From RYN-230 sp963813975 (GTDB lineage Bacteria > Actinomycetota > Actinomycetes > Streptosporangiales > Streptosporangiaceae), in assembly GCA_963813975.1 (NCBI GenBank), contig CAWFAP010000001.1, positions 248,001-312,000 of the forward strand: DNA of 64,000 nucleotides, in the 5' to 3' direction. Positions 44,001 through 52,093 of the stretch are shown in pieces. The notes under the pieces are model-generated. The model did no database searches. It was not told the DNA's origin and worked only from the letters and a program-made list of their open reading frames with translations. Within the stretch, counting starts at the first letter, position 1. Every line of letters begins with the position of its first letter. The position numbers were made by a program, and so were the translations under genes.

Positions 44001-44780
44001 CCCGGCCTCAGCGCGGGTCTGGGCCTCAGCGCCGGTCCCTGGCCTGGCGAGCACCTCGGTCCGACCCTCGGTCCCGGCCTGGCTCCTGGTCCCGGGCCTG
44101 GTCATCACCTCGGTCTGGCCGTCAGCCCCGCCCTCAGCGCCGGCCGGCGTCTTGGCGCCGGTCCCCGGCCTGGTCATCACCTCGGTCCGGCCCTCACCAC
44201 CGGCCTCACTGCGGTCGTGCGCCCGGGTGCCGGCCGCGGCCCCAGCTTCGGCTCCAGCCTGGGCGACCTTGGCTTCGGCGTGTTGGGCTCCGGCCTGTTG
44301 GGCTTCGGGGGCTTCGGGGGGTTCGGCCTGCTCGGCGTCAGCCGGCCGCTCCGTCGCGGGCGCGTCCCCTGAAGGCCCGGCGGCTGGGCCGGCCTCCCCG
44401 GCGTCATGCCCCGCCTGAGCCTCAGCGTCCGCCCCGGCTTCCGGCTCGGTCGCTGGCGGCTCTCCGGTCTCCGGGCTGGTGACCGGGGCCTCGCCCGTCT
44501 TCGCCGGGACGGTGATGGTCTTCAGGAAGGCGGCCGCGCTCTCCGCGGTCTTCCCCTGTGCCGAGCTCGACCGGCGATGCAGCCATACCGGCAGGACCAC
44601 GGTCTCGGCGTCGGTCAGGACGTCGGGCCGATCCTCGCCGGACGGCCCGAACACCGACCGGCTCGACCGCTTCCGCGCGGCGGGCGGCGTACCGCCGTCA
44701 CCGTTCTTTGGCGGCCGGCCCCGCCCACGTTGCCAGCCGCGACGCGCCTTTGCGGGCTCGTCCTCCGGGGTGCGTTTCAC
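41058..44780 (-). CDS. GT39-like membrane glycosyltransferase with giant low-complexity head
   Basis: 1240 residues. The first 700 are charged, low-complexity sequence: five spaced copies of a TEVMTRPG-like unit, then an alanine/glutamate helix-prone section (EAIEAIDALEA). From about residue 740 a GT-C membrane part begins: the acidic loop FEDEALYIYSGH is the catalytic site signature, followed by about eleven helices and an extracytoplasmic tail. This is the GT39/PMT-like class using polyprenyl-phosphate sugars. The GTG start directly follows the GT2 stop, so the two are one transcript. The head may anchor the enzyme or bind the polymer; that is inference. Confidence 0.8.
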   Translation of the reverse strand: MKRTPEDEPAKARRGWQRGRGRPPKNGDGGTPPAARKRSSRSVFGPSGEDRPDVLTDAETVVLPVWLHRRSSSAQGKTAESAAAFLKTITVPAKTGEAPVTSPETGEPPATEPEAGADAEAQAGHDAGEAGPAAGPSGDAPATERPADAEQAEPPEAPEAQQAGAQHAEAKVAQAGAEAGAAAGTRAHDRSEAGGEGRTEVMTRPGTGAKTPAGAEGGADGQTEVMTRPGTRSQAGTEGRTEVLARPGTGAEAQTRAEAGTDGQTEVMTRPETNAGAPASTEPRTDGQTEVMTRPGSNAGAEAGTVAAPGTRADGQTGAETDTRADGRVNAEAEADARAGTDAPAGTETDGTRAEAGTETTAGGATTPKAGAEGAAGATDKDGPEDKIGAEVEASTAAGAATEAEGGMAAADVTSAGTNATPGGTAPEPAADGGPAASLAAASPADGDTGPDGGSQPAAKRPDAEALIRLSLVDLQAAAFKEKTDQARADQAAMDQAKTVPTTMGAADAVEARTVEAIEAIDALEATTIVGLDARSAEAIETVEAIEAIEAKTAKAIAAIEAMTADALHAIDATAAEIAATVAGEPAQPGSARPGQADTAQAAGVDTSDSADTAQPDRAGTAAPSPGTELARPYVISIDEPPASVTLTTSATETTIAVPEPRAESTVSVTPAPAPPEAGTLISVPRRSHPSKPAALLPAEPGPHAEPEAQRDYVTTRRRTRVSRAVLLCALCLQAVLSLRLHNTAFEDEALYIYSGHMELQHLLHGTPLQGQYAAYFSGSPVLYPVMAGFLNGLGGLTAARMLSLAEMLSVTVLLYSLTRRLFNERIALCAAVLFSVCESAIFLGNFATYDATCLFLLASAAWIVVRTAGFRWPIFLLAAPVAALAVGVKYAGLLFVPTIAVLPAVAGWPLRGRRVLLYPPAFVVVVAGLLYGALHLGGKAYMTAISSTTTNRVQGLTPVATLLRESAEWGGVIFVLALIGTAAYVRRVRTEPEELIAPAGGRFRRLCLGVFLSGTALLAPAYQAHLHTDISFQKHIGFGLFFAAPIAGLGLARLLGDHFRRPHIAVGVWSLALVLGLVQTTHLYQVWPNSTQFVRAFSSYLRPHAKYLVEVPEVPIYYLLGHRDAQPSQFTSTFYIHYVNKKQVVLSGTVGFTAAVNDGHFQVVAYNNEVTAAADAVLAQALSASKNYYLAAEIHITDVFGPGDYFIWVKGHAPKPGGLFHHASPKYQDLGTKVRAIAP
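43908..44222 (-). repeat. Coding tandem repeat of TEVMTRPG units
   Basis: Five imperfect copies of G(Q/R)TEV(M/L)xRPxx separated by 15-25 variable residues rich in A, G and T. The DNA copies are nearly identical around the TEV core, suggesting recent duplication. Confidence 0.7.
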
Positions 44781-46811
44781 CTAAGCTTGCGCATCCTGGT
44801 GCGGCTGGAGGAGCACCCGCCCCGCGACCACGAGCTCGAACAGCCCCAGGCCGAACAGGACGATGAAGTTGTACGGGTCCATCGTGAGCATCCGCCAGAA
44901 CGCCAGGCCGGTCCACAGCACCGAGCTGCCGACCGACCACACCAGGAAGCAGGCCCAGAATCGCCGGTTGCCTTCCTGCTTCTTCTTGTCGCCGCCCGAC
45001 GGCTTCCAGCCCAGACGCTTACCACGGAGGGCATCCCAGTACGCGAAGAAATGAGCCCAGCCGGAGATCAGCTTGACGGCCCATGCCTCGAGCCGGTAAG
45101 GAGCGTGGTGCCACCCTGGGATTATCACGGCGGCGTAGAGCACGACCGGCACCATGAAAATCATGTTCTTGAATTCGAGGACGTTCGGCACGAGTGCCAA
45201 GATCGCGATGGTGAGCGCCGGGACCACGAACGTGAACAGGGCGGTGTAGATGTAGTAGATGAACCCAGAGATGTAACAGAGGCGCGTGTACAGCGGGAGC
45301 TTGGCGCCCCAGAACATTTTCCCGAACAGCAGCCCGACTGTTCCTGAGCACCAGCGATACTGCTGGTTCAGGAACGCGGGGACGTTATCCGGGCAGTTGC
45401 CGGTGGAAAGGGCGACCGGCAGGTAGCGGAGCTTCCAGCCGATCCGGTTCAGGTCGAACCCGGTGAGCACGTCCTCGGAGTGCTCCGCCAGCGTCATGCC
45501 GAGGTTCTCCTTGAGGGCGGCCCGCCGGTACACGGCGCAGCTCCCCACGCAGATGGCCCCGCCCTTGCGTGAGCGCGCCGTCTGGATCGAGCGGTAGAAG
45601 AGCTCCTGGACTGCGCCGGCGCCGCGCTCGACCCAGCTCTGGTTGTTGGTGATGCGGAAGAACTGGGGGGTCTGAACGATCCCGATGTCCGAGTAGGCCT
45701 CCATGTACGGGAGGGCCTCGTTCAGCAGGTCATGGCGAGGGGCGAAGTCGGCGTCCAGCAGCAAGATGTAGTCGCCGTACGAAACCTGGAATCCGAACCA
45801 GAGGTTTCCTGATTTCTTGAACCAGCCCCGGTTCGGGCGCCTGGCGTAGGCGAAACCAAACTCGCGCGCCATGGCCTTAAGCTCGGAACTGGCCGAGTCA
45901 TCCAGCACATAGGCGGTGACCGTTCCCTGGTAGTGGCGGCTCATTTCGGCCACGTACTTCCAGGTATTTCGGACCACGTCCACCGGTTCCCCGCAGACCG
46001 GCAGGAAGACATCGACAGATGGATAGGTCTTCGGCTTCCAGCCGCCGACCAGCCGCTGGTGCTCGTCGAAATTGAAGCCGCGGGCCAGGCCGTCGGTAAT
46101 CAAGGGCAGTGCCAGGAATAGCGCACCCATTATCACGAATGGAACGTAGAACCAGAACCAGTGGTACTGCAGCATCAGCCGCGTCTGGCTGAACAGGAGC
46201 AGCGGGAAACTGGCCATCGACGCGAGAGTGAGGAGCCAGGCGCCGCGCCGGACGTAGCGGTACTTCTCGTCGTCCAGTGGCGGGACGGGCAGGACCGGGC
46301 CTGGTCCTGTGGAGGCCGGGGGAGCCGTCGGATGGCGCTCCGGCGCCGGGACCGGCTGCGGGCGTTCCGCCGGACCGGTCCGCGGCGGGGGAACCGCAAT
46401 AGTGTCCGCGCTGGTGGACGCTTCGGCCGTGCTTGCCGCGGGTGCCGTGCTTGCTGGGGGCGTGGCCACGTCCGCCGCTGGGCCATCGCGGAGCGCCACA
46501 GGCGTCGGGGCGCCCGGCGCCAGAGTCCCGGACACCGGAAGCGGGAAGGCCAGCGTCGGGGACTCCAGGGTCACGGTCTTCTGGTGTGCGTCCTCCCGGC
46601 CTCGGCCCGGCACGGCGGAGGCGAGCCGGGCGCGTAGCGGAACGGTCGCGGATTGCACCGGCAGCGGTCTGGTGCTGGGTGAGTCACTGGCTGGCTGCGC
46701 AGGGTCAGCGGCGCGGTCGTCGCCCTGCGTGGGTACTGCAAGTTGTGCGGTCGGGAGCTCATCCCCTACGGGCGGCCCGGTTCCATGCGGCCCGTCGATG
46801 ACGTGCGTCAC
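44781..46811 (-). CDS. Cellulose-synthase-like GT2 glycosyltransferase
   Basis: About 676 residues. A Pro/Ala/Thr-rich front of about 180 residues leads to two helices, then a GT2 domain with VLDDSAS, LLLDADFAPRHD, EHSEDVLTG and QQYRWCSG (the D, DxD, D, QxxRW set of processive synthases such as BcsA). Several helices follow. It should polymerise a beta-glucan-type chain from a nucleotide sugar and export it. GTG at 46811 has GAGAGGGGGACG before it; the longer frame starting 46901 runs through a likely promoter. The GT39-like and GH16 genes complete a polysaccharide locus. Confidence 0.87.
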   Translation of the reverse strand: MTHVIDGPHGTGPPVGDELPTAQLAVPTQGDDRAADPAQPASDSPSTRPLPVQSATVPLRARLASAVPGRGREDAHQKTVTLESPTLAFPLPVSGTLAPGAPTPVALRDGPAADVATPPASTAPAASTAEASTSADTIAVPPPRTGPAERPQPVPAPERHPTAPPASTGPGPVLPVPPLDDEKYRYVRRGAWLLTLASMASFPLLLFSQTRLMLQYHWFWFYVPFVIMGALFLALPLITDGLARGFNFDEHQRLVGGWKPKTYPSVDVFLPVCGEPVDVVRNTWKYVAEMSRHYQGTVTAYVLDDSASSELKAMAREFGFAYARRPNRGWFKKSGNLWFGFQVSYGDYILLLDADFAPRHDLLNEALPYMEAYSDIGIVQTPQFFRITNNQSWVERGAGAVQELFYRSIQTARSRKGGAICVGSCAVYRRAALKENLGMTLAEHSEDVLTGFDLNRIGWKLRYLPVALSTGNCPDNVPAFLNQQYRWCSGTVGLLFGKMFWGAKLPLYTRLCYISGFIYYIYTALFTFVVPALTIAILALVPNVLEFKNMIFMVPVVLYAAVIIPGWHHAPYRLEAWAVKLISGWAHFFAYWDALRGKRLGWKPSGGDKKKQEGNRRFWACFLVWSVGSSVLWTGLAFWRMLTMDPYNFIVLFGLGLFELVVAGRVLLQPHQDAQA

Positions 46812-47219
46812 CCGTCCCCCTCTCACCTCGTGCCAACGCGTATCGGGCGCAGACAAGTCACGACTCCGAGCGGGGTATGACAACAATACCGCGATTGTCA
46901 AAATATCCAGGGATATATATCAAGATCTTTGATCGTGATTAACCTAAAGTTAACAAATCGTTCCGGGTTCCCTACTCTTCCCACCGCTATGCCTGCTTCG
47001 CCACGCATGCCCCGCTCATGGCCATGCCGACGCAGTAGTCAGCCCATCCTCTGACGTCGTCGGCTTCGGCAGCTTATCAGGTTATGACTTCCTGAATGCG
47101 AATAAGTCTGGCACTCTATGTTCATCGCAGGGAATGCCAGGTGCCCGATCCCACCCCGCGCGGGCCGCTGGTACCGGGGGCATGCGCCGCCTGGTGCGGA
47201 CACAGTCGGAGGTCATGGG
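46812..47219. other. Divergent intergenic region
   Basis: 408 bases between the GT2 start and the epimerase start. Apart from the AT island it contains GGTTATGACTT at 47080-47090, which is the reverse complement of the core of the 22-bp repeats. No gene is supported here. Confidence 0.4.
46861..46965 (-). promoter_or_regulatory. AT-rich promoter region of the GT2/GT39 unit
   Basis: This stretch is strikingly AT-rich compared with all surrounding DNA. A perfect -35 (TTGACA on the minus strand, 46901-46896) is followed after 16 bases by CATACC as a weak -10, 63 bases before the GTG. The AT island also contains the self-complementary TATATA. Such islands are typical targets of Lsr2-like silencers, but that is inference. 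Confidence 0.5.
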
Positions 47220-48569
47220 GTGGAGACGGTCGGGGACATCATCAACTGCATGCGGGCGGTCGCGCCCGCCGGGCAATCAGCCCTTGACCAGGCGGTTCTC
47301 CGTCGCCTGGAGGAGTTCACGCAGGCGCTCATCGAAGTCAAGGACGGCGCCGCTGAGGAGCACGAGCGGTTCCTGGGCATCGGCCAGCGCGGGCTCTGCC
47401 TGCCCGAGGCGCAGGTGTCCGCGTGGCTGGCCGGAACCACGGTCCTGGTCACCGGCGGGACCGGGTGCATCGGCTCCACCTTGATGGCCCAGGTGGCTGC
47501 GAGGGCGCCAGCGCGCCTGGTCAGCGTGAGCCGCGGGATCACGGATGGGTGGCCGACGCAGGCCACCGCGGAGTACCGGCAGGCCGACGTCCGGGACCGT
47601 GGCGCCCTGGAGGCGGTGATCCGCGAGGTGAGGCCCGACGTGATCTTCCACGTGGCCGCGCAGCGCGAGCCCGCGCGGGCCGAGGTGGAAGTGCACCGCA
47701 CGGTGTCGACCAACGTCCTGGGTACCCGCAACGTGCTGGAGGCAGCCGAGGCAGCGGGAGTGCCCCAGGTGGTCTGCGCGTCCACCGGCAAGGCGCTGCG
47801 TCCGTACTCACCCGACATGTACACCGCGTCCAAGCGGGCCGCGGAATGGGTCGCGTCGAGCGTGGCCGCGCGCGGTGAGCTGCTGGTTTCCGCGGGCCGG
47901 TTCACTCACGTGCTCGACAACTCGGTCATCTACCGCCGGCTGCTGGGCTGGGCCGAAGACGGCGTGATCCGGCTGCACAGCGCCAGCATCGCGTTCTACG
48001 TGCAGTCAGCGCTCGAGTCCGCGCAGCTTCTGCTGCTGGCCGGCCTCGGCGCGCAGCGCGGTGAGTTCCGCGTACACGCCATTACCGACCTCGGCTGGCC
48101 GGTCAGCCTTTTGGACGTGGCCCTCGGGGTGCTCATCCGCACCGGCTCGGCGACGCCGATCTACTTCAGCGGATACGACCCGGGCTACGAGGAGATCCCG
48201 TTTCCCGGCCTGTACGACCCGATGACCGCCGGGGACGTCAGCCCGCTGCTCAACGCCTTCGAGGCCGCGGCCGGCACCTCCTCGCCGTGCCCGATGGTGG
48301 ACGCGTTCCGGCTGGAGATGGCGGCCCACCCCCGGCCCGCCAAGCTCCTCGCGGCGCTCGGCGAGATCTGTGACCGCACGACCGACCCGGACGTGGTGCG
48401 CGGCGGGCTGAACGAGATGTCCTGGGCGCTGCTCGACGCCACGCTGCACGCGGTACCGTGCCGGGTGCTGGCCCGCGCCGCGGTCCTGTCCGACCCGCAT
48501 CAGGACGTCATGGGCGCGGACCACCGCCGGGTGCTGGAAGCGATCAGGGACAGCGCGGGTACCGGGTGA
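47220..48569 (+). CDS. CapD/UDP-sugar 4,6-dehydratase-like epimerase
   Basis: About 449 residues. A helical front of 65 residues leads to the Rossmann motif VLVTGGTGCIGSTL, then VIFHVAAQREPARAEVE, and the YxxxK pair in YTASK. It resembles polysaccharide-biosynthesis CapD-type and GDP/UDP-sugar epimerase enzymes. The last 140 residues form an extra helical domain I cannot assign. GTG at 47220 has GGAGG 7 bases upstream (47208-47212), which decides against the longer frame from 47118. It converges with the mft operon. Confidence 0.8.
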   Translation: METVGDIINCMRAVAPAGQSALDQAVLRRLEEFTQALIEVKDGAAEEHERFLGIGQRGLCLPEAQVSAWLAGTTVLVTGGTGCIGSTLMAQVAARAPARLVSVSRGITDGWPTQATAEYRQADVRDRGALEAVIREVRPDVIFHVAAQREPARAEVEVHRTVSTNVLGTRNVLEAAEAAGVPQVVCASTGKALRPYSPDMYTASKRAAEWVASSVAARGELLVSAGRFTHVLDNSVIYRRLLGWAEDGVIRLHSASIAFYVQSALESAQLLLLAGLGAQRGEFRVHAITDLGWPVSLLDVALGVLIRTGSATPIYFSGYDPGYEEIPFPGLYDPMTAGDVSPLLNAFEAAAGTSSPCPMVDAFRLEMAAHPRPAKLLAALGEICDRTTDPDVVRGGLNEMSWALLDATLHAVPCRVLARAAVLSDPHQDVMGADHRRVLEAIRDSAGTG

Positions 48570-48576
48570 GGTGCGC

Positions 48577-48891
48577 TTACACGGTGCCCTGATCGGGCGT
48601 GCCCGCCGGGTGCGGCCGGAGGACCTGCACGTCGAGGCCGCCCGCGAGGCGCCCGTTCAGCGCCTCGTTCAGCTCGGCGAGCGCGGGCCCGCGTGAGTGC
48701 TCGTCGAGCGCCTCCGCGCTGGCCCACTTCTCGACCATGACCAGCCGGTCGTCGCCCTCGTTCAGGGCGTACAGCAGGCAGCCATCGTCGTGGGCGTGCA
48801 CGTCGGCGATGACCCTCTCCATGGCCGCGATGACCTCGGCGCGGTGCTCCGGCAGCGGGCGGAGAGTGGCGACGACGACAACAGCGGTCAT
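48577..48891 (-). CDS. ABM-domain (antibiotic biosynthesis monooxygenase-like) protein
   Basis: 104 residues. Segments VVVVATLRPLPEHRAEVIAAM, DDGCLLYALNEGDDRLVMVEKWAS and ALDEHSRGPAL fit the dimeric ferredoxin-like ABM fold. It overlaps the mftF stop by four bases (ATGA) and closes the operon. It may bind a quinone-like or redox cofactor intermediate, but no role in mycofactocin has been established for such a protein as far as I know. Confidence 0.82.
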   Translation of the reverse strand: MTAVVVVATLRPLPEHRAEVIAAMERVIADVHAHDDGCLLYALNEGDDRLVMVEKWASAEALDEHSRGPALAELNEALNGRLAGGLDVQVLRPHPAGTPDQGTV

Positions 48892-50510
48892 GGCAGGGGA
48901 TCCTTTCCTGGGTGGACACCTGGCCGCGTCGCGGCCGGGGCTTTGCCGAGCGGCCGCCAGGCCACGGCCGGCAGCAGGGGACTGAGCAGTCTTTCGGTCA
49001 GCACGCCGCGGTAGACGCCCGTCCCGTAGGCGGCCTCGTCGGCCAGGTAGCCGAGCGTGAACGCCGCGGCGTTCAGCGGTGGCCGGATCCGCCGCCATTC
49101 CGCGAGCGGCGGTCCGGCCAGCAGCGACGCCACGGCCAGCCGGCGGCCCAGCCGGGTCCGGGCCGTCCGGCCGCCCGGCCGGCCCAGGCCGGCCGCCGCC
49201 ACGGGCAGCGCGTACTGGATGGTCCAGCGGCCCGCGCCCAGCCAGGTCTGCAGCACCGAATCGGCCATCGGGCGGAGCACGCCCTTCGGCGGCACGTCCC
49301 AGCCGCGCAGCAGCCGGACCAGCTGTCCGGTGCCGGCCCCGTACGCGGCGAGCGCGGCCACCGGCCTGCGGGCCAGCAGCGCGGCCACGGCCACCGCCGG
49401 CCACGCTTGCAGCACCAGCGGTGGCACCTGGCCCGGGTGCCTTCGCGTCAGCGGGGCCGCGGAACATCCATAACGGAATTTTCGTCCCAGCACCCGGCTC
49501 CAGGTCCCGGGTTCTGCGTGGCTGACCGACGCGGCGGGGTCGTAGCGGACCCGCCAGCCGGCTTCCGCCAGCCGCCACACCAGGTCCACGTCCTCGCCGT
49601 AGCGCAGGTCAGCGTCGAAGGGGCCGGGGCTGGAGGGGCCGGGGCCAGAGGGGCCGGGGCCAGAGGGGCCGGGGCCAGAGGAGCCGGGGCCAGAGGGGCC
49701 GGCGCCGGGTGTGCCCGCGGCCAGCGCGGCGCGGCGGACCAGCAGCGCGGCGGTCGGCACGTAGGACAGCCGGGTCAGCGGCAGCACCCGGCCCTCCTGC
49801 GGGCCCATGTCGAGCGGTGCGCGGGCGCCCAGGTAGCGGCCAGCCGAGCCGGGCCCGGTGATGGGCCGGACCCGCGGGGCCACCGCGGCGACCAACGGGT
49901 CCGCGAAATGGGCCGCCAGGGACGTGATCCACTCCGGCCCGGCCTCGCAGTCACTGTCCAGGAACGCCACCAGCGGGGTCGATACCCCGGCCAGCCCGTC
50001 GTTACGGGCCGGGCCGGGCCCGCCGGAGCGGGGCCGCCGGATCAGGGTCGCGCCGTGCCTGCGGCACAGGCCGGCGATCTCGGCGGCCCGCCGTGACCCG
50101 TCGTCCACCACGATCACCGGGTAACTGTGGCCCAGGGCGGCCAGGCAGCGATCCAGGTGCGCGGGTCGGTCGCGGGCCGGGATCACCACGGTGACGTGGG
50201 CCGGAGCTGGCGGTCGTCCCTCCGGGGCACTGGCCGCGGACGGCCGGGGCTGGGCCAGCCCGGTATCGGTCAGCCGCCGGGCCAGCCTGCCCGCGGCAGC
50301 CGAGCACACTGGCCCGCTGCGGAGCTCGGCGAGCGCGCGCTGGCCAGCCGGGTTGAGCCGGAGCAGCCGCGGGGGCGAACCGCCGAACAGCACGTCCGCT
50401 CCCACGAACTGGGTCTGAGGGTCGAACACGATGCTGAAGCCGGCCGGCAGCGGCGCCGGTCCGCGTTCTCCCCCCGGGCCGGCCGCGGGGCGGGCAAGCT
50501 GCCGGGTCAC
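48888..50510 (-). CDS. mftF: Mycofactocin glycosyltransferase MftF
   Basis: 540 residues. MftF adds an oligoglucan chain to the peptide-derived redox cofactor premycofactocin. The front domain (FSIVFDPQTQFVGADVLFGG, LLRLNPAGQRAL) is typical of MftF. The GT2 part has VVIPARDRPAHLDRCL, VVDDGS and FLDSDCEAGPEW (DxD), then YGEDVDLVWRL. A run of PSGPG units (49620-49705) is inserted just before the GEDVD motif; homologues have a short loop there. GTG at 50510 overlaps the SDR stop by four bases. The helix-rich tail could associate with the membrane. Confidence 0.88.
   Translation of the reverse strand: MTRQLARPAAGPGGERGPAPLPAGFSIVFDPQTQFVGADVLFGGSPPRLLRLNPAGQRALAELRSGPVCSAAAGRLARRLTDTGLAQPRPSAASAPEGRPPAPAHVTVVIPARDRPAHLDRCLAALGHSYPVIVVDDGSRRAAEIAGLCRRHGATLIRRPRSGGPGPARNDGLAGVSTPLVAFLDSDCEAGPEWITSLAAHFADPLVAAVAPRVRPITGPGSAGRYLGARAPLDMGPQEGRVLPLTRLSYVPTAALLVRRAALAAGTPGAGPSGPGSSGPGPSGPGPSGPGPSSPGPFDADLRYGEDVDLVWRLAEAGWRVRYDPAASVSHAEPGTWSRVLGRKFRYGCSAAPLTRRHPGQVPPLVLQAWPAVAVAALLARRPVAALAAYGAGTGQLVRLLRGWDVPPKGVLRPMADSVLQTWLGAGRWTIQYALPVAAAGLGRPGGRTARTRLGRRLAVASLLAGPPLAEWRRIRPPLNAAAFTLGYLADEAAYGTGVYRGVLTERLLSPLLPAVAWRPLGKAPAATRPGVHPGKDPLP
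49620..49705 (-). repeat. Collagen-like 15-bp tandem repeat in mftF
   Basis: About five to six copies of a GC-rich 15-base unit, read as PSGPG repeats. Frame is kept. It lies in the loop before the metal/catalytic acidic motif of the GT2 domain. Such arrays are prone to copy-number change. Confidence 0.75.
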
Positions 50511-51298
50511 AGCGCCAGTCCGCCATCCACCGGGACCACCGCGCCGGTCATCCCGCTGCTGCCGTCGCCGGCCAGCCAGGCTAGCGCCGCGGCCACCTCT
50601 TCCGGGGCCAGCAGCCGGTCCAGGGGCTGCTGGGCGGCGAACGACCAGGCTCCGGGCAGCCCGTACAGCCGCGCGCTCTCCGCGAGGATCGGCGTGTCCG
50701 TGGAGCCCGGGCTCACCGCGTTGGCGGTCACGCCGGAGCCGCGCAGCTCGGTGGCCAGCGCGCGGATCAGCCCGGCCACGCCCGCCTTGGCCGCGCAGTA
50801 GGCCGCCAGCATGGGCAGTCCCCGGGTCGCAGCGGCGGACGCGACGGCCAGGAAGCGGCCGTGGCGCGGCTCCGGCCGGCGCATCAGCGCCGGGATGGCC
50901 GCGCGGGCCAGCGTCAGCACGCCGCCGAGGTCGGTGCTCAGGACCGCCTCCTCCTGCTCGGGGGGCATCTCCCAGAGCGGTATCCCCCCCGCGATCACGC
51001 CGGCCACGGCCAGCGCAGCGTCCAGGCCACCCCACCGGCGCTCGGCCTCGGCCACCGCCGCAGCCATGGCCGCGTGGTCACGTGTGTCGGCGACGAGGCC
51101 GTGCGCCTCACCGGGGCCATCCGCCGCCTGGGCCACCACAGCGTCCAGCTCGGCGCGGGTACCCAGGTGATAGGGCAGTGCCGGGTCGTCGGCGCAGCGG
51201 TCGACGGCCAGCACCGACCAGCCCTCGGCGGCCAGCGCGCGCACGGTGGCCGCGCCGATGCCGCGCGCAGCCCCGGTCACCAGCGCGACACGCGTCAT
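50507..51298 (-). CDS. Mycofactocin-associated SDR oxidoreductase
   Basis: 263 residues. The cofactor motif VTGAARGIGAAT is near residue 8, and the active site is SAAATRG and YCAAK. The position between mftE and mftF matches an SDR subfamily that co-occurs with mycofactocin. These are thought to be nicotinoproteins holding NAD tightly and handing electrons to mycofactocin. It overlaps mftE and mftF by four bases each, giving tight coupling. Confidence 0.87.
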   Translation of the reverse strand: MTRVALVTGAARGIGAATVRALAAEGWSVLAVDRCADDPALPYHLGTRAELDAVVAQAADGPGEAHGLVADTRDHAAMAAAVAEAERRWGGLDAALAVAGVIAGGIPLWEMPPEQEEAVLSTDLGGVLTLARAAIPALMRRPEPRHGRFLAVASAAATRGLPMLAAYCAAKAGVAGLIRALATELRGSGVTANAVSPGSTDTPILAESARLYGLPGAWSFAAQQPLDRLLAPEEVAAALAWLAGDGSSGMTGAVVPVDGGLAL

Positions 51299-52029
51299 GA
51301 AGGCTCCCTCGCGGGCTTCACGGGTGACTCGGGATACCAGGCTTCCACGGCGGCGGCCAGGTCCGCGGCCAGCTGATCGAGCAGCCGCGCCCCCTCGGCC
51401 GCCGAAGCCCCGGCCGGGTCGCCCAGCACCCCGTTGCGGCTGACCGCCCGTATCCCCCCGGCCCGCATCGCGGGCATCAGCCGGGGCAGCGAGGCCGTGT
51501 TCCCGGCCTCGGCGAGGCCGGCCCGCACCCGGCCCGGGGTCAGGGCCAGCTGCAGCGCGGTCTCGGTCCGCCCGGCGTGGGCGTCCGGCAGGGGCAGGTC
51601 CGGGCCCGGTTTCGGCGCGGGCATCCAGAACAGCACGTCACGCGATTCGGCCCGGAGCCGGGCGACGGCCTGCCGGGCCGGGGCGGCGTTCCCGCCATGC
51701 GCGGACACGAACACCAGGTGACCAAAGGTCTCGGCGGCCGAGCGGCCCAGCTCGGTCAGGACCAGTTCCACGGCGGCCTGGCCGATCGAGAGTGTCCCGG
51801 CGAATCCCGCGTGCTCGCCGCTGGAGCCGTAGCTGACCGGCGGGGCGACCACCACCCCAGGCCGACGGGCGGCGAGCCGTCCGGCCAGCGCGACCGCGAT
51901 GTCGGTGTCGGTGGACAGCGGCAGGTGCGGCCCGTGCTGCTCGGTGGAACCGACGGGGACAGCCAGCAGCGCGCCCGCGGCGCCCAGGCGTGCGGCCTCG
52001 GGCCAGGTGAGATCGGCGAGCAGAGTCAT
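51295..52029 (-). CDS. mftE: Mycofactocin creatininase-family peptidase MftE
   Basis: 244 residues, creatininase fold. MftE releases the C-terminal VY-derived dipeptide unit from the modified MftA peptide. Metal-binding residues appear in VGSTEQHGPHLPLSTDTD, VSAHGGN and DAHAGRTETAL. The length matches the family. It overlaps the downstream SDR by four bases. The 64-base gap upstream, after OYE 2, is the largest gap but one in the operon and holds short degenerate repeats. Confidence 0.9.
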   Translation of the reverse strand: MTLLADLTWPEAARLGAAGALLAVPVGSTEQHGPHLPLSTDTDIAVALAGRLAARRPGVVVAPPVSYGSSGEHAGFAGTLSIGQAAVELVLTELGRSAAETFGHLVFVSAHGGNAAPARQAVARLRAESRDVLFWMPAPKPGPDLPLPDAHAGRTETALQLALTPGRVRAGLAEAGNTASLPRLMPAMRAGGIRAVSRNGVLGDPAGASAAEGARLLDQLAADLAAAVEAWYPESPVKPAREPS

Positions 52030-52093
52030 CAGCGCATCACCCTAGTGCCGGCTGCGTTCGCGGTGCTGCCTGCGTCCGCGGTGCTGGCTACGT

